A stretch of DNA of 64,000 nucleotides. Source: Lachnospiraceae bacterium (GTDB lineage: Bacteria; Bacillota; Clostridia; Lachnospirales; Lachnospiraceae). Location of the stretch: the NCBI GenBank assembly GCA_017634455.1, contig JAGBNK010000008.1, positions 1 to 64,000 of the forward strand, read 5' to 3'. This document shows, piece by piece, positions 34,949 to 45,647 of the stretch. Both the position numbers and the translations under genes were made by a program. Each line of letters begins with the position of its first letter. Position 1 is the first letter of the stretch. A model generated the notes under the pieces. The model was not told the DNA's origin. It saw nothing but the letters and a program-made list of their open reading frames with translations, and made no database searches.

Positions 34949-37900
34949 TTAAGCAAAATCAAAAAGTGATAACTGGTTAGATTCAGACATACCATCCAAA
35001 ATACCAAGTTTTGACATTAAATCAATTGTAGTTTTAGATACCTTTCCTCTATCTTTCAAATCATCCTTGGACAAAAACTTGCCCTGAGATGCAGCAATAG
35101 CCAGAGACTCTGCAGCTGAGTCACCCATTCCATCAATGGAATTAAATGGTGGAAGCAGCTTGCCATCCACAATCTTGAAATATCTCGCATCGGACTTGTA
35201 CAAATCCATAGGCATAAATTCAAAACCTCTGGCGTACATTTCCTGCACAATCTTCATATCACGAAGAGATCCCTCTTCCTTGGCAGAAAGCTTATCCTTG
35301 CGCTTGTAATCTATAATATGCTGTTCCAAAGCCTGCTTACCCATGCACATAAGCTCGTAGCTGAAGTTGTCAGCTCTAATACTGAAGAAAGCTGCGTAAT
35401 ATGCCAATGGATAATATACCTTACAGTATGCCACACGCCAGGCCATCATAACATAGGCAGCAGCATGAGCCTTCGGGAACATATATTTAATCTGTTCGCA
35501 AGACCAGGTATACCACTCAGGAACACCATGGTCCAACATATCCTGTTTCCACTCTGGCCATTCCTTACACTTACCCTTGGCAATGATACCCTTTCTGGTC
35601 TTCTCCATAATATTGAAACTCTCAGCAGGGTCTAATCCCATGTGAATAAGGTAAGTCATAATATCATCACGGGTACAAATAGCTGTAGAAATAGTAGCCT
35701 TGCCCTCCTGAATCAGAGTCTGGGCATTGTTCAACCATACGTCAGTACCATGACTCAGACCAGATATACGAATAAGATCCGTAAATTCCTTTGGCTTGGC
35801 ATCACGAAGCATTCCCATAGCAAAATCTGTACCAAACTCTGGAATTCCTAAAGTTCCCATATCAGTACCCATAAGCTCCTCAGGAGTAACTCCCAGAGCG
35901 GATGTATCCTTAAACAAAGACATAACCTTTGGATCATCAAGTGGAATATCCTTTACAGCATCAAGACCTGTCAAATCTTCCAACATACGAATCATAGTAG
36001 GATCCTGATGTCCTAAAATATCAAGCTTCAACAGGTTGGAATCAATTGAGTGGTAGTCAAAGTGGGTTGTTATAATATTTCCCTCAGCCTTGTCAGCCGG
36101 ATGTTGAACAGGGGTAAATGTATTAATTTCCTCTCCCACCGGCAAAACAACGATACCACCAGGATGCTGTCCCGTTGAACGGCGCACACCTACACAGCCG
36201 CCTACAATTCTATCTATTTCACAATTACGCTTGTGAATTCCTCGTTCTTCGTAATACTTCTTGATATAACCATATGCAGTTTTATCAGCCAGAGTACCTA
36301 CAGTTCCAGCCTTGAAGGTCTGACCCTCACCGAAGATAACCTCTGTATATTTATGAGCCTTGGATTGATAATCACCTGAGAAGTTCAAATCGATATCAGG
36401 CTCCTTGTCTCCCTTAAATCCCAGGAATGTCTCGAAAGGAATATCAAAGCCTTCCTTTTTCAATTTCTTGCCACATACAGGACAGTTCTTGTCTGGCATA
36501 TCGCAACCAGCTCTTCCTGAGAAAGCCTTTACCTCCTCAGAATCAAAATCTACATAGTGACAATTGTCACAGAGATAATGAGCGCTTAGGGGATTAACCT
36601 CAGTAATACCAGCCATTGTAGCTGCAAAGGAAGAACCTACGGAACCTCTGGAACCTACCAGATATCCATCCTCGTTAGACTTCCAAACCAGCTTCTGGGC
36701 GATAATATACATAACGGAATAACCATTACCAATAATTGAATCCAGCTCTCGCTTCAATCGCTCAGCAACAACAGGAGGCAATTCCTCTCCGTACATCTCA
36801 TGAGCTCTTGTATAACAGATTCTACGCAAATCCTCCTCGGAATTCTCAATTACAGGAGGACATTTATCAGGTCTTGTAGGAGCAATAGGCTCACACATGT
36901 CAGCAATCATATTGGTATTGGTAACAACCACTTCCATGGCCTTGTCGCTGCCTAAGTAAGAAAACTCCTCCAGCATCTCCTCTGTAGTATGCAAATACAA
37001 TGGGGGCTGCATATCCGCATCATCAAATCCCATACCTGCCTGAATGATTCGACGGTATATCTCATCCTCAGGATGGAGAAAATGTACATCACAGGTTGCA
37101 ACTACCGGCTTCTTAAATTCCTCTCCAAGTCGGACAATCTCCCTGTTTATATTTCTCAAATCCTCCTCGGATTCAACCAGAGGATCATCACCTCTAAGCA
37201 TAAATGCATTGTTGCCAATTGGCTGAATCTCTAGGTAATCATAGAAATCTACAAGTCTGGTAATCTCTTCCATGGATCTGCGTCCAAGTATAGCCTTATA
37301 TAGCTCTCCAGCCTCACAGGCTGAACCGATAATCAAACCTTCTCTATACTCAATAAGTTTACTCTTTGGCACACGAGGCTTTCTGCTGAAATAATCCAGG
37401 TTGGACATGGATACCAATCGGTAGAGATTGATTCGTCCAATATCATTCTTGGCAAGAACTATACAATGATACATTGGCATCTTCTTGATAGCTGCATCAT
37501 CCGGCATAGCCTTGTCATTTAAAGTCTGTAAATCGTCAATGCCTCTATCATGAAGCATGGAAATAAATTTAACAAAAATCTCAGCAGTACATCCTGCATC
37601 ATCAACAGCTCTGTGATGATTCTCAAGGGATACATTTACAGCCTTGGCCACATTATCCAACTTGAACTTACTCAAATGTGGCAACAGATATCTACTGATA
37701 GGCACTGTATCCACATAGGTGTAATTACATTCCAATCCCAGTCTCTCACAATTCTTTTGAATAAAAGTCATATCGAAGTCAGCATTGTGAGCAACCATTA
37801 CTGAGCCCTTACAGAATTCCATAAATCGAGGCAGAATCACATCAATTGTTTCTGCATCAAGAACATCCTCATCTCTAATGGATGTAAGCATGGTAATTCT

Positions 37901-39481
37901 GTAGGGAATAGGTTCCTTGGGATTTACAAATTCAGAGAACTTATCAACTATTTCTCCATTAACAACCTTAACAGCACCAATTTCTATAATATTATTCTTA
38001 TCAGCATTGAATCCAGTTGTCTCTAAATCAAATACAACATAAGTATCATTTAGAGGTCTGTTCTCCTTGCCTGTTACAATCTTCTTGGTATCATCTACCA
38101 GATAGATTTCACAACCATATATAACCTTGAAATCAAATGGTTCACCAGCTTTATTTTTGGCAAATGCAATATCATGGAATTTATGATCTGCAGTTGGGAA
38201 GGCCTGAACTGAACCATGATCTGTAATAGCAATTGCCTGATGTCCCCAATCAACTGCGCACTGTACTATATCCCCAGCATCACTTACAGCATCCATATCA
38301 CTCATCTTGGTATGGCAGTGAAGCTCAACTCTCTTCAGCGGAGCATTATCCATTCTCTTGGTAGTGAAATCAGGAATAGACATAATAGAGTCCACATGTC
38401 CCATGGTCACATCTTTTTCAAAGATATCCATGGACACATTTCCCTTTACCTTGACGAACTTGCCCTTGCCTAATTTGCCAGAGAGCTCTTCCACATTGTC
38501 ATTTGATGCAAATATTTTGCATGTGAGACTGTCAGTACCATCGAAGATAGTGAAACTGATTATAGTTCTCTCACCACGGATTTCTCGAGTGTCAAAGCCT
38601 ACAATCTTGCCTCGTACAATAACAAGACCCATCTCTCCCTGAACATCTTCAAGCTTCATTGGATCACCCTCAAAGTCTCTACCATAAATAACATCAGGGT
38701 TATCAGACTGACGGATACTTCTGGTTCTTCTAAATCCTCCATTTCCAAAGGAATTATTGAACTTCTTGGTCTTGTCATTTCCTTCAGCTTTCTTGACATC
38801 CTGCTTTTTGACGGTTTTCTTGCTCTCATCAGCAGTTTGTGAATTTTTTCCGTCCTCAGTTTCTTTGGACTGTTCCTTGTTAGCTACATTTTCTTCGAAT
38901 CTCTTAGTAATCTCAGAAATTCTATTCTGTAACTTAGCTTCTGTGCTTTCCTTATATTTGAATTCGCCCTCAGGCTTGTAATCAAAATCTATAATAATCT
39001 TCTGACCGCATCTCTCACAAAATACAGCATCTAAGTACTCATATAATTCCTTGGCATATTCCTTGGTAATTACATTGTCCTCCACTGTAATAATCAGATG
39101 CTTATCATCTACGAAATTGAAATCTGCTTTCTTTAAAACACCAAGCATCAATGCACTTTTGGCATTGATTTCTTCATATATACTGTCCTTGTATGCCTCA
39201 AAGAGTTTTTCTGGAGTATACTGCTCTGAAAGCTCGAACTTCTCAATAATATATATCTTCACATCGTTCTGAGGGAAAATCTGCTTAGACAGCTCCTTCT
39301 CCAACTTCCAGATAACATGTTTTGGAATCAAAGTTTTTAAATTGAGGTATAGGCGGATTGCTGTATGAGTAGGATTACTGGCAACTCTGGTAATCTTCGC
39401 CTCATTTAAAATCTTATACAAATTATTATCAAGTTGTAATGATGGAAATACCTCTTCAAAAAACTTATCCAATTTATTCAC
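34949..39481 (-). CDS. polC: DNA polymerase III PolC-type alpha subunit
   Basis: Main replicative polymerase of low-GC Gram-positives with built-in proofreading. 1510 residues: N-terminal domains, OB fold (about 275-370), PHP domain (HCHTKMSDMDAVSDAGD near 385) interrupted by the DEDD exonuclease (TYVVFDLETTGFNADKN near 480 to about 650), and the C-family polymerase core with EPDIDLNFSGDYQ and the zinc cysteines of CDNCHYVDFD / CPVCGKK. A charged linker lies at about 185-260. The start overlaps the end of ispG by 8 bases. Confidence 0.98.
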   Translation of the reverse strand: MNKLDKFFEEVFPSLQLDNNLYKILNEAKITRVASNPTHTAIRLYLNLKTLIPKHVIWKLEKELSKQIFPQNDVKIYIIEKFELSEQYTPEKLFEAYKDSIYEEINAKSALMLGVLKKADFNFVDDKHLIITVEDNVITKEYAKELYEYLDAVFCERCGQKIIIDFDYKPEGEFKYKESTEAKLQNRISEITKRFEENVANKEQSKETEDGKNSQTADESKKTVKKQDVKKAEGNDKTKKFNNSFGNGGFRRTRSIRQSDNPDVIYGRDFEGDPMKLEDVQGEMGLVIVRGKIVGFDTREIRGERTIISFTIFDGTDSLTCKIFASNDNVEELSGKLGKGKFVKVKGNVSMDIFEKDVTMGHVDSIMSIPDFTTKRMDNAPLKRVELHCHTKMSDMDAVSDAGDIVQCAVDWGHQAIAITDHGSVQAFPTADHKFHDIAFAKNKAGEPFDFKVIYGCEIYLVDDTKKIVTGKENRPLNDTYVVFDLETTGFNADKNNIIEIGAVKVVNGEIVDKFSEFVNPKEPIPYRITMLTSIRDEDVLDAETIDVILPRFMEFCKGSVMVAHNADFDMTFIQKNCERLGLECNYTYVDTVPISRYLLPHLSKFKLDNVAKAVNVSLENHHRAVDDAGCTAEIFVKFISMLHDRGIDDLQTLNDKAMPDDAAIKKMPMYHCIVLAKNDIGRINLYRLVSMSNLDYFSRKPRVPKSKLIEYREGLIIGSACEAGELYKAILGRRSMEEITRLVDFYDYLEIQPIGNNAFMLRGDDPLVESEEDLRNINREIVRLGEEFKKPVVATCDVHFLHPEDEIYRRIIQAGMGFDDADMQPPLYLHTTEEMLEEFSYLGSDKAMEVVVTNTNMIADMCEPIAPTRPDKCPPVIENSEEDLRRICYTRAHEMYGEELPPVVAERLKRELDSIIGNGYSVMYIIAQKLVWKSNEDGYLVGSRGSVGSSFAATMAGITEVNPLSAHYLCDNCHYVDFDSEEVKAFSGRAGCDMPDKNCPVCGKKLKKEGFDIPFETFLGFKGDKEPDIDLNFSGDYQSKAHKYTEVIFGEGQTFKAGTVGTLADKTAYGYIKKYYEERGIHKRNCEIDRIVGGCVGVRRSTGQHPGGIVVLPVGEEINTFTPVQHPADKAEGNIITTHFDYHSIDSNLLKLDILGHQDPTMIRMLEDLTGLDAVKDIPLDDPKVMSLFKDTSALGVTPEELMGTDMGTLGIPEFGTDFAMGMLRDAKPKEFTDLIRISGLSHGTDVWLNNAQTLIQEGKATISTAICTRDDIMTYLIHMGLDPAESFNIMEKTRKGIIAKGKCKEWPEWKQDMLDHGVPEWYTWSCEQIKYMFPKAHAAAYVMMAWRVAYCKVYYPLAYYAAFFSIRADNFSYELMCMGKQALEQHIIDYKRKDKLSAKEEGSLRDMKIVQEMYARGFEFMPMDLYKSDARYFKIVDGKLLPPFNSIDGMGDSAAESLAIAASQGKFLSKDDLKDRGKVSKTTIDLMSKLGILDGMSESNQLSLFDFA

Positions 39482-40535
39482 TCCAATTATCTAATTCATA
39501 TTTCAACGCATCCAGAAGTTGATCTTCTGGAACCTTCTTAAATATCTCACCCTTTTTGATAAGTAGACCTTCGCCAATACCACCGGCCACACCTAAGTCT
39601 GCTTCCTTGGCTTCCCCTGGTCCATTTACCACACATCCCATAACTGCTACTTTAATATCCAATGGATATGCAGCCACTAGATTTTCTACCTTGTTGGCAA
39701 GACCAATCAAATCTATCTGAGTTCTACCACAGGTTGGACAAGATACAACTTCAATTCCACCCTGTCTCAAGCCCAAAGTCTTTAAAATCAGTTTAGCTGA
39801 CTTAATCTCCTCTATTGGATCACCTGTGAGAGATACACGAATTGTATCCCCAATTCCCTGTCCCAGAATCATACCTAGGCCAAGGGCTGATTTAATATTA
39901 CCGCTGGTAAGCGTACCTGACTCAGTAATTCCAACATGAAGAGGATATGGAATTTTGTCAGCTATAAGCTCATGAGCCTTTACACACATAAGCACATCAG
40001 AAGACTTAATGCTGACAACCAGATTATCATAACCTAAATCCTCAATAATTCTAACCTTGTCAATGGCGCTCTCCACAATTCCTTCTGCTGTAACACCATT
40101 ATATTTAGCAACAAGTTCCTTCTCAAGAGAACCGCTGTTAACTCCTACTCTAATAGGAATATTTATCTCCTTGGCTGCATCTACAACCATCTTGATTCTC
40201 TCTGTTGAACCAATATTTCCCGGATTAATACGAATTTTATCCACTCCGCTTTCAATAGCTGCAAGAGCCAATCTATAGTCAAAATGAATATCTGCAACAA
40301 GAGGAATAGAAATCTGTCTCTTGATTTCCTTCAAAGCCTTGGCCGCCTCCATTGTAGGCACCGCACAACGTATAATATCACATCCAGCTTCTGTCAAAGC
40401 CTGAATCTGTGCAACTGTGGCATCTACATTCTCTGTCTTGGTATTAGTCATAGACTGAATCAAAACAGGGTTACCACCGCCAATAACTCTATCTCCAATT
40501 TTAATTGTCTTGGTATTTCTTCTTGTCATATCCAT
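39474..40535 (-). CDS. ispG: 4-hydroxy-3-methylbut-2-enyl diphosphate synthase
   Basis: MEP pathway enzyme making HMBPP, the substrate of IspH. 353 residues: TIM barrel (ALIAADIHFDYRLA-type motif as VADIHFDYRLALAAI near 80) and Fe-S domain with SCPTCGRTQIDL (about 262) and MGCVVNGPGEAKEAD (about 305). GGGTGA precedes ATG 40535. Lies between rseP and polC, as in many Clostridia. Confidence 0.97.
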   Translation of the reverse strand: MDMTRRNTKTIKIGDRVIGGGNPVLIQSMTNTKTENVDATVAQIQALTEAGCDIIRCAVPTMEAAKALKEIKRQISIPLVADIHFDYRLALAAIESGVDKIRINPGNIGSTERIKMVVDAAKEINIPIRVGVNSGSLEKELVAKYNGVTAEGIVESAIDKVRIIEDLGYDNLVVSIKSSDVLMCVKAHELIADKIPYPLHVGITESGTLTSGNIKSALGLGMILGQGIGDTIRVSLTGDPIEEIKSAKLILKTLGLRQGGIEVVSCPTCGRTQIDLIGLANKVENLVAAYPLDIKVAVMGCVVNGPGEAKEADLGVAGGIGEGLLIKKGEIFKKVPEDQLLDALKYELDNWSE

Positions 40536-40559
40536 AATAATTCACCCTCTTATAAATAT

Positions 40560-41591
40560 TTAAAATAACTTAATAATGTCATTGATCATGACAAAAACCA
40601 TAAGAGCCATCAAAAGCATGAAACCAATTGTATGAATTGCCCCCTCGATTTCATCCTTCATCTTACGACGTCTAAATACTTCTATTATGAAAAATAATAA
40701 TCTACCACCATCAAGTGCCGGCAAAGGTAACAGATTCATTACTCCTAAGTTTGCCGAGAGCATAATGGCAATATTTAACATGTTCATTGCAATATAGAAA
40801 GCTCCATCTACAGCAGAAACTTCATAGGTGTCATCAATAACCTTTACAATTCCAACCGGGCCTGACATATCTGCAGGAGTAAGCTTTCCTGTAAATAGCA
40901 TCTTCAGGCTGGCAAACACTGTGTAAATCTGATACTTAATCTCATAGACACTATATTTAAAAGTCTCTATAAAATTAGTCTTCTCTGGTGCTCCAGAGCC
41001 CTGTATTCCCAGTAAATATCTACCAGACTCCTCATTTAATTTAGGCTCAATAACCACGCTGTGTTTCTGTCCATCTCGCATGAAGGTAACATCTAAATCT
41101 TCACCACTATGGATAAAGGACAGCACGCTTATCTCCTGATAGAAATGAACCTTGTAGCCATTGATCTGTACAATTTCATCTCCTGCCTGCATTCCCTGCT
41201 CCGCAGCTGAGTAGCCTTCCATAACGCCAGCAACTACTGGCTTACTTACGCCCACACAGCTAATCATTATAAAGGACAGAATAAATGCAAGTATAAAATT
41301 GAAGAATGGTCCAGCAAATACAATAGCTATTCTCTGCCATACAGTCTTGTTGTTAAATGCTCTGCCGTCGTGGCTTTCCTCATCCTCACCTTCCATCATG
41401 CAGGCTCCTCCAAAAGGAAGAAGTCTCAAGGCATAGGTTGTCTCGCCCTTGGTAAAATGTAAGATTCTAGGTCCAAGTCCCAAGCAGAATTCATTAACCT
41501 TTACATCACAAGCCTTGGCCACAAGGAAATGACCCAGCTCATGAAATATTACTATGAAACTAAAAATAAGAATTGCAATAATAATGCTCAT
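40560..41591 (-). CDS. rseP: RIP metalloprotease RseP/RasP
   Basis: Site-2 intramembrane protease that cuts signal peptide remnants and anti-sigma factors. 343 residues: zinc site FHELGHFLVAK (17-27) in the first membrane helix, one PDZ domain (about 125-205), and the NLLPLPALDGGRLLF motif near 300. The start overlaps the dxr stop (TAATG). Confidence 0.96.
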   Translation of the reverse strand: MSIIIAILIFSFIVIFHELGHFLVAKACDVKVNEFCLGLGPRILHFTKGETTYALRLLPFGGACMMEGEDEESHDGRAFNNKTVWQRIAIVFAGPFFNFILAFILSFIMISCVGVSKPVVAGVMEGYSAAEQGMQAGDEIVQINGYKVHFYQEISVLSFIHSGEDLDVTFMRDGQKHSVVIEPKLNEESGRYLLGIQGSGAPEKTNFIETFKYSVYEIKYQIYTVFASLKMLFTGKLTPADMSGPVGIVKVIDDTYEVSAVDGAFYIAMNMLNIAIMLSANLGVMNLLPLPALDGGRLLFFIIEVFRRRKMKDEIEGAIHTIGFMLLMALMVFVMINDIIKLF

Positions 41592-42739
41592 TAGTAACGT
41601 CCTTCTATATATTCATAAGTTAATTTCTCAGTTTCTAATATTTCATCCAGATTTGGATTGTTGATATAAGAAATATTTTCCATACAATCAGCAATAATCT
41701 CTGGAATCTGTACACAGCGAATTTCATTCTTCAAGAACTTCGCTACAGCCTTCTCATTTGCAGCATTTAGCACAGTTGGAATATTTCCCCCCTGCTCCAT
41801 AGCTTTATAAGCGAGAGCTAATCCCTTGAAAGCATTGAGATCCGGCTTTTCAAATGTCATCTTGCCAACCTCAAATAAATCCAGATAATCAGACTTAATA
41901 GGCTTGCGATTTGGATAAAACAGGGCATATGAAATAGGAATCCTCATATCAGGAGTTCCCATCTGGCCAATTACTGCTCCATCATTAAACTGCACAGCAG
42001 AATGTAATATACTCTGTGGATGAATCACAACTGTAATCTTGTCCAGGTTTACATTGAACAGATGATGAGCTTCCATAACTTCCAAGCCTTTATTTACCAT
42101 TGTAGAAGAATCAATGGTAATTTTCTTGCCCATACTCCAGTTAGGATGATTCAATGCCTGCTCCAAAGTAACATTTTGCATCTCCTCCCAGGTCATTCCT
42201 CTGAAAGGTCCACCTGAAGCAGTAAGTAGAATCTGATTGATTTCATTGTGGCCCTCACCCTGCAGAGACTGGAAAATGGCACTGTGCTCAGAATCTACAG
42301 GAAGAATCTTTACCTGTTTGTCACGAGCCAAAGGCATAATAATATGTCCAGCTGTAACCAATGTCTCCTTGTTGGCAAGAGCTATATCCTTGCCCGCCTC
42401 AATAGCAGCAATTGTAGGACGAATTCCAAGCATACCCACAATCGCTGTAACCAAAATATCAGACTCTGGAATTGTTGCAACAGCAAGAAGCCCTTCCATC
42501 TGTGACAACACCTGAATACCTGATAAATCAGAAATATTCTGTCTAAGTTCTGCAGCCTTGTCCTCATCCCATACAGCAACAACTGTAGGCTTGTACTGAC
42601 GAATCTGCTTCTCAAGCAAAGCAATATTGCTTCCTGCTGACAAAGCTACCACATTTAACTCACTACTATTTTGAGAAATAATATCTAATGTCTGTGTTCC
42701 AATGGAACCAGTTGATCCAAGAATAGCAACATTTCTCAT
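41591..42739 (-). CDS. dxr: 1-deoxy-D-xylulose 5-phosphate reductoisomerase
   Basis: Committed step of the MEP pathway (NADPH-dependent). 382 residues with the NADPH motif LGSTGSIGTQTLDII (7-21), ANKETLVTAG near 123, VDSEHSAIFQSLQG near 147 and the GPFRGMTWEEM loop. GGAGG upstream of ATG 42739. Confidence 0.98.
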   Translation of the reverse strand: MRNVAILGSTGSIGTQTLDIISQNSSELNVVALSAGSNIALLEKQIRQYKPTVVAVWDEDKAAELRQNISDLSGIQVLSQMEGLLAVATIPESDILVTAIVGMLGIRPTIAAIEAGKDIALANKETLVTAGHIIMPLARDKQVKILPVDSEHSAIFQSLQGEGHNEINQILLTASGGPFRGMTWEEMQNVTLEQALNHPNWSMGKKITIDSSTMVNKGLEVMEAHHLFNVNLDKITVVIHPQSILHSAVQFNDGAVIGQMGTPDMRIPISYALFYPNRKPIKSDYLDLFEVGKMTFEKPDLNAFKGLALAYKAMEQGGNIPTVLNAANEKAVAKFLKNEIRCVQIPEIIADCMENISYINNPNLDEILETEKLTYEYIEGRY

Positions 42740-42776
42740 AATTGCATCCTTCCTCCTTACAAATCTACAAAATCTC

Positions 42777-43577
42777 TTATAATAAATTTGAGGCTAAGAA
42801 ATATACTATTGGCGCAGTGATAATAACACTGTCAAATCTATCAAGAATTCCACCGTGGCCAGGAATCAACTTGCCATAGTCCTTGATATCGTAATTTCTC
42901 TTGATTGCGGAAGCAGCTAAATCACCAATCATGGAAATCAAAGCTCCAATTCCACTTACAACTGCCAAAATATATACTTCATTCTGTGCCATTTCCATCT
43001 GATTTCGGAAAATGTAGCAATATAATACTGTCAGAAGCATAGAACCAACTACTCCACCAACAGCACCCTCAATGGATTTCTTTGGGCTAAGAACCGGTGC
43101 CATCTTGTGCTTGCCAAATAATACACCTACGCAGTAAGCGCATGTATCACATCCCCATGAACACAGGAAAATCAACCATACCAAGTATGCACCTCTCTCC
43201 AGCATTCTAGTCTGATAGAGAAATGATAGCATAATAGCTACATAAAACAATCCAAAGAATCCTGCCATAATCTGGTCAGCCTTGTACTTAGGATATGTAA
43301 GAACATATACTCCTAGCATAATAATAAGAAATACTATAGGCAAAATCATATGCTCAGGCAAGAACTTCCACAGCAAATCTCCGTAATATACCAGACATGC
43401 TATATATCCTACAAAGCCAGCCAGGCTCTTCTCAATACCAAACACTCTATATAATTCATACATTCCAATCAGAGAGATAACAGCCATGGTTCCAAGCAAC
43501 ACATTGCCTCCAGTAATTATTACTGCAAGAGCAATTATTACCAATACTATTCCACTGATTAATCTAGTTCTAAACAT
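42777..43577 (-). CDS. cdsA: Phosphatidate cytidylyltransferase
   Basis: Makes CDP-diacylglycerol, the phospholipid precursor. 266 residues, about eight membrane segments, and the family signature SAIKRNYDIKDYGKLIPGHG followed by GILDRFDS near the C terminus. Follows uppS; AAAGGT upstream of ATG 43577 is a weaker ribosome site. Confidence 0.96.
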   Translation of the reverse strand: MFRTRLISGIVLVIIALAVIITGGNVLLGTMAVISLIGMYELYRVFGIEKSLAGFVGYIACLVYYGDLLWKFLPEHMILPIVFLIIMLGVYVLTYPKYKADQIMAGFFGLFYVAIMLSFLYQTRMLERGAYLVWLIFLCSWGCDTCAYCVGVLFGKHKMAPVLSPKKSIEGAVGGVVGSMLLTVLYCYIFRNQMEMAQNEVYILAVVSGIGALISMIGDLAASAIKRNYDIKDYGKLIPGHGGILDRFDSVIITAPIVYFLASNLL

Positions 43578-43607
43578 CTCAATTATTACCTTTCAAATAT
43601 ATATTAT

Positions 43608-44306
43608 CTACACCTTACCATAACGACGGTCCCGATTCTCATAAGCTTCCACAGCTTCCTGTAAGTCTTTCTTACTAAAGTCTGGCCATGGCACAGGTGT
43701 AAAATAGAATTCCGCATAAGCCAACTGCCACAACAGATAATTAGATAATCTCTGCTCACCACTAGTTCTAATCATTAAATCAGGATCTGGCAAATCTGCT
43801 GTATCCAAATATTTCGAGAAGTTCTCCTCTGTAATATCATCTGCAGATAAATCTCCTGATGTAATATCCTGATTCATCTTGCGAATGCCTCGCACAATCT
43901 CATCTCTACTGCCATAATTTATAGCAAAAGTCAGATTAAATCCATCATATGCAGCAGATTCTACTTCTAATTCTCGAATCTGTTTCTGCATATCTTCTGA
44001 CAATCTGGTCTTGTCACCAATAACCCGAACTCTCATATTGTTCTTCTTGGCAACGGCCTTACAAGTTTTCAAATAAGAGCCCAACAGTTTCATCAAGGCT
44101 TCCACTTCCTCATCTGGTCTGTTCCAGTTCTCTGTAGAGAAAGCATATAATGTCAAATATTTAATGCCCAAATCATAGGCATCACGAGCTATGGTTTCAA
44201 CATTCTTGGCACCAGCTGTATGGCCAGCTGTTCTAGGAAGTCCTTTGGCATTGGCCCATCTTCCATTTCCATCTAATATGATTGCAACATGCTGTGGTAC
44301 ACTCAT
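43608..44306 (-). CDS. uppS: Undecaprenyl diphosphate synthase
   Basis: cis-prenyltransferase that makes the C55 lipid carrier for cell-wall synthesis. 232 residues: IILDGNGRWANAKGLPR with catalytic Asp near 13, AFSTENWNRP near 65, and DLMIRTSGEQRLSNYLLWQ near 185. ATG 44306 has GGAGG 5 bases upstream and is chosen over an ATG at 44318 that overlaps that site. Confidence 0.97.
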   Translation of the reverse strand: MSVPQHVAIILDGNGRWANAKGLPRTAGHTAGAKNVETIARDAYDLGIKYLTLYAFSTENWNRPDEEVEALMKLLGSYLKTCKAVAKKNNMRVRVIGDKTRLSEDMQKQIRELEVESAAYDGFNLTFAINYGSRDEIVRGIRKMNQDITSGDLSADDITEENFSKYLDTADLPDPDLMIRTSGEQRLSNYLLWQLAYAEFYFTPVPWPDFSKKDLQEAVEAYENRDRRYGKV

Positions 44307-44370
44307 AAAAACCTCCATAATGTGTAAAAAAAGGGCACTAATTAAGTGCCCCTTATCTTCTTTAAATCAA

Positions 44371-44925
44371 TTAAACTGTAGTTACTTCCTTAGTCTTGGC
44401 TTCAACTGCCTTGTCTATGTCCGCAATAAACTTATCTGTGAGCTTCTGAACCTCATCCTCAAGTCCTTTGATTTCATCTTCAGAAATGTCAGCTTCCTTA
44501 GACAACTTCTTGAAAGAATCATTGGCATCTCTACGAATATTTCTGATAGCTACCTTAGCTTCCTCGCCGCGCTTCTTAACATCCTTGGCAAGTTCAAGAC
44601 GTCTCTCCTCTGTAAGCTCAGGGAACACAAGTCTAATAACCTTACCATCATTTGTAGGATTCAATCCCAAATCAGACATCATAATAGCCTTCTCAATTTC
44701 CTTCAGCAAGCTTGCTTCCCAAGGCTGAATCTGAATCATTCTAGGCTCTGGCACATTGATGTTGGCAACCTGCTGTAATGAAGTAGGCACACCATAATAA
44801 TCAACCATTACCTTGTCCAATACATGTGGATTAGCGCGTCCAGCTCTAATAGTTGTATATTCTTCTGTTAAATTATTGAAAGACTTCTGCATCTTGTCTT
44901 CATAAACTGATAATCTCTCGTCCAT
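44371..44925 (-). CDS. frr: Ribosome recycling factor
   Basis: Splits post-termination ribosomes with EF-G. 184 residues, complete: LTEEYTTIRAGRANPHVLDKV near 20, PEPRMIQIQPWEASLLKEIEK, and the RRDANDSFKKLSK helix. ATG 44925 is chosen because GGAGG lies 5 bases upstream. Follows pyrH in the standard order. Confidence 0.98.
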   Translation of the reverse strand: MDERLSVYEDKMQKSFNNLTEEYTTIRAGRANPHVLDKVMVDYYGVPTSLQQVANINVPEPRMIQIQPWEASLLKEIEKAIMMSDLGLNPTNDGKVIRLVFPELTEERRLELAKDVKKRGEEAKVAIRNIRRDANDSFKKLSKEADISEDEIKGLEDEVQKLTDKFIADIDKAVEAKTKEVTTV

Positions 44926-44936
44926 TACATCCTCCA

Positions 44937-45632
44937 TTATACAGTAACCTTAGTACCATTAAAGTCTCCTGAAATGGCCTTTACAATACTATTCTCTTCC
45001 TGCAATGCAAATACATACATTGGCATCTTATTTTCCATACACATAATAGAAGCTGTTAAATCAACAACTGCTAATTGCTTATCAATAACCTCCTGAATTG
45101 GAAGTTCATCATATCTCTTAGCATCTGGATTAACCTTTGGATCGCTGTCATATACACCGTCAATTGCCTTGGCAAGTAAGATAACATCAGCCTCAATTTC
45201 AATAGCTCTCAATACTGTAGCTGTATCTGTTGAGAAATATGGATGTCCTGTGCCTCCTGCAAAGAAGCAAACCTTGCCCTGTGCAAAAGCAGCATTTGCA
45301 GCATCCTTGGAGAAGCCCTGTGTAAATGCTCCGCATACAAATGGTGTAAATACTTCTGTAGTCATACCTACGAATCTGAAAATCTCTGATACATAGATAC
45401 AATTCATAACAGTTGCAAGCATACCAATCTGATCTGCCTTGGTTCTGTCAATTGTCTCAGAAGTACGACCACGCCAGAAGTTACCACCACCGATTACGAT
45501 ACCAACTTCAACGCCGTCATCAACAAGCTTCTTAACCTGTTTTGCTACTGCAATACAAGTCTGCTCATGAAAACCAGTTTTATTCTCTCCGGCAAGTGCC
45601 TCGCCGCTTAATTTCAATAATACTCTCTTCAT
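44937..45632 (-). CDS. pyrH: UMP kinase
   Basis: Phosphorylates UMP to UDP; hexameric amino acid kinase-fold enzyme. 231 residues: LKLSGEALAG (6-15), GIVIGGGNFWRGR (about 43-55), GGTGHPYFSTDTATVLRA near 127 and AKAIDGVYDSDPK near 156. GAGGTCGGG upstream of ATG 45632. The usual tsf-pyrH junction is interrupted here by three genes. Confidence 0.98.
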   Translation of the reverse strand: MKRVLLKLSGEALAGENKTGFHEQTCIAVAKQVKKLVDDGVEVGIVIGGGNFWRGRTSETIDRTKADQIGMLATVMNCIYVSEIFRFVGMTTEVFTPFVCGAFTQGFSKDAANAAFAQGKVCFFAGGTGHPYFSTDTATVLRAIEIEADVILLAKAIDGVYDSDPKVNPDAKRYDELPIQEVIDKQLAVVDLTASIMCMENKMPMYVFALQEENSIVKAISGDFNGTKVTV

Positions 45633-45647
45633 TATACCCGACCTCGA

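Noticed and set aside
44191..44778. Long antisense open frames, such as one opposite frr/uppS and others opposite infB, cheA, oadA and polC
   Set aside because: They mirror well-supported genes, lack ribosome sites and have skewed composition typical of shadow frames.
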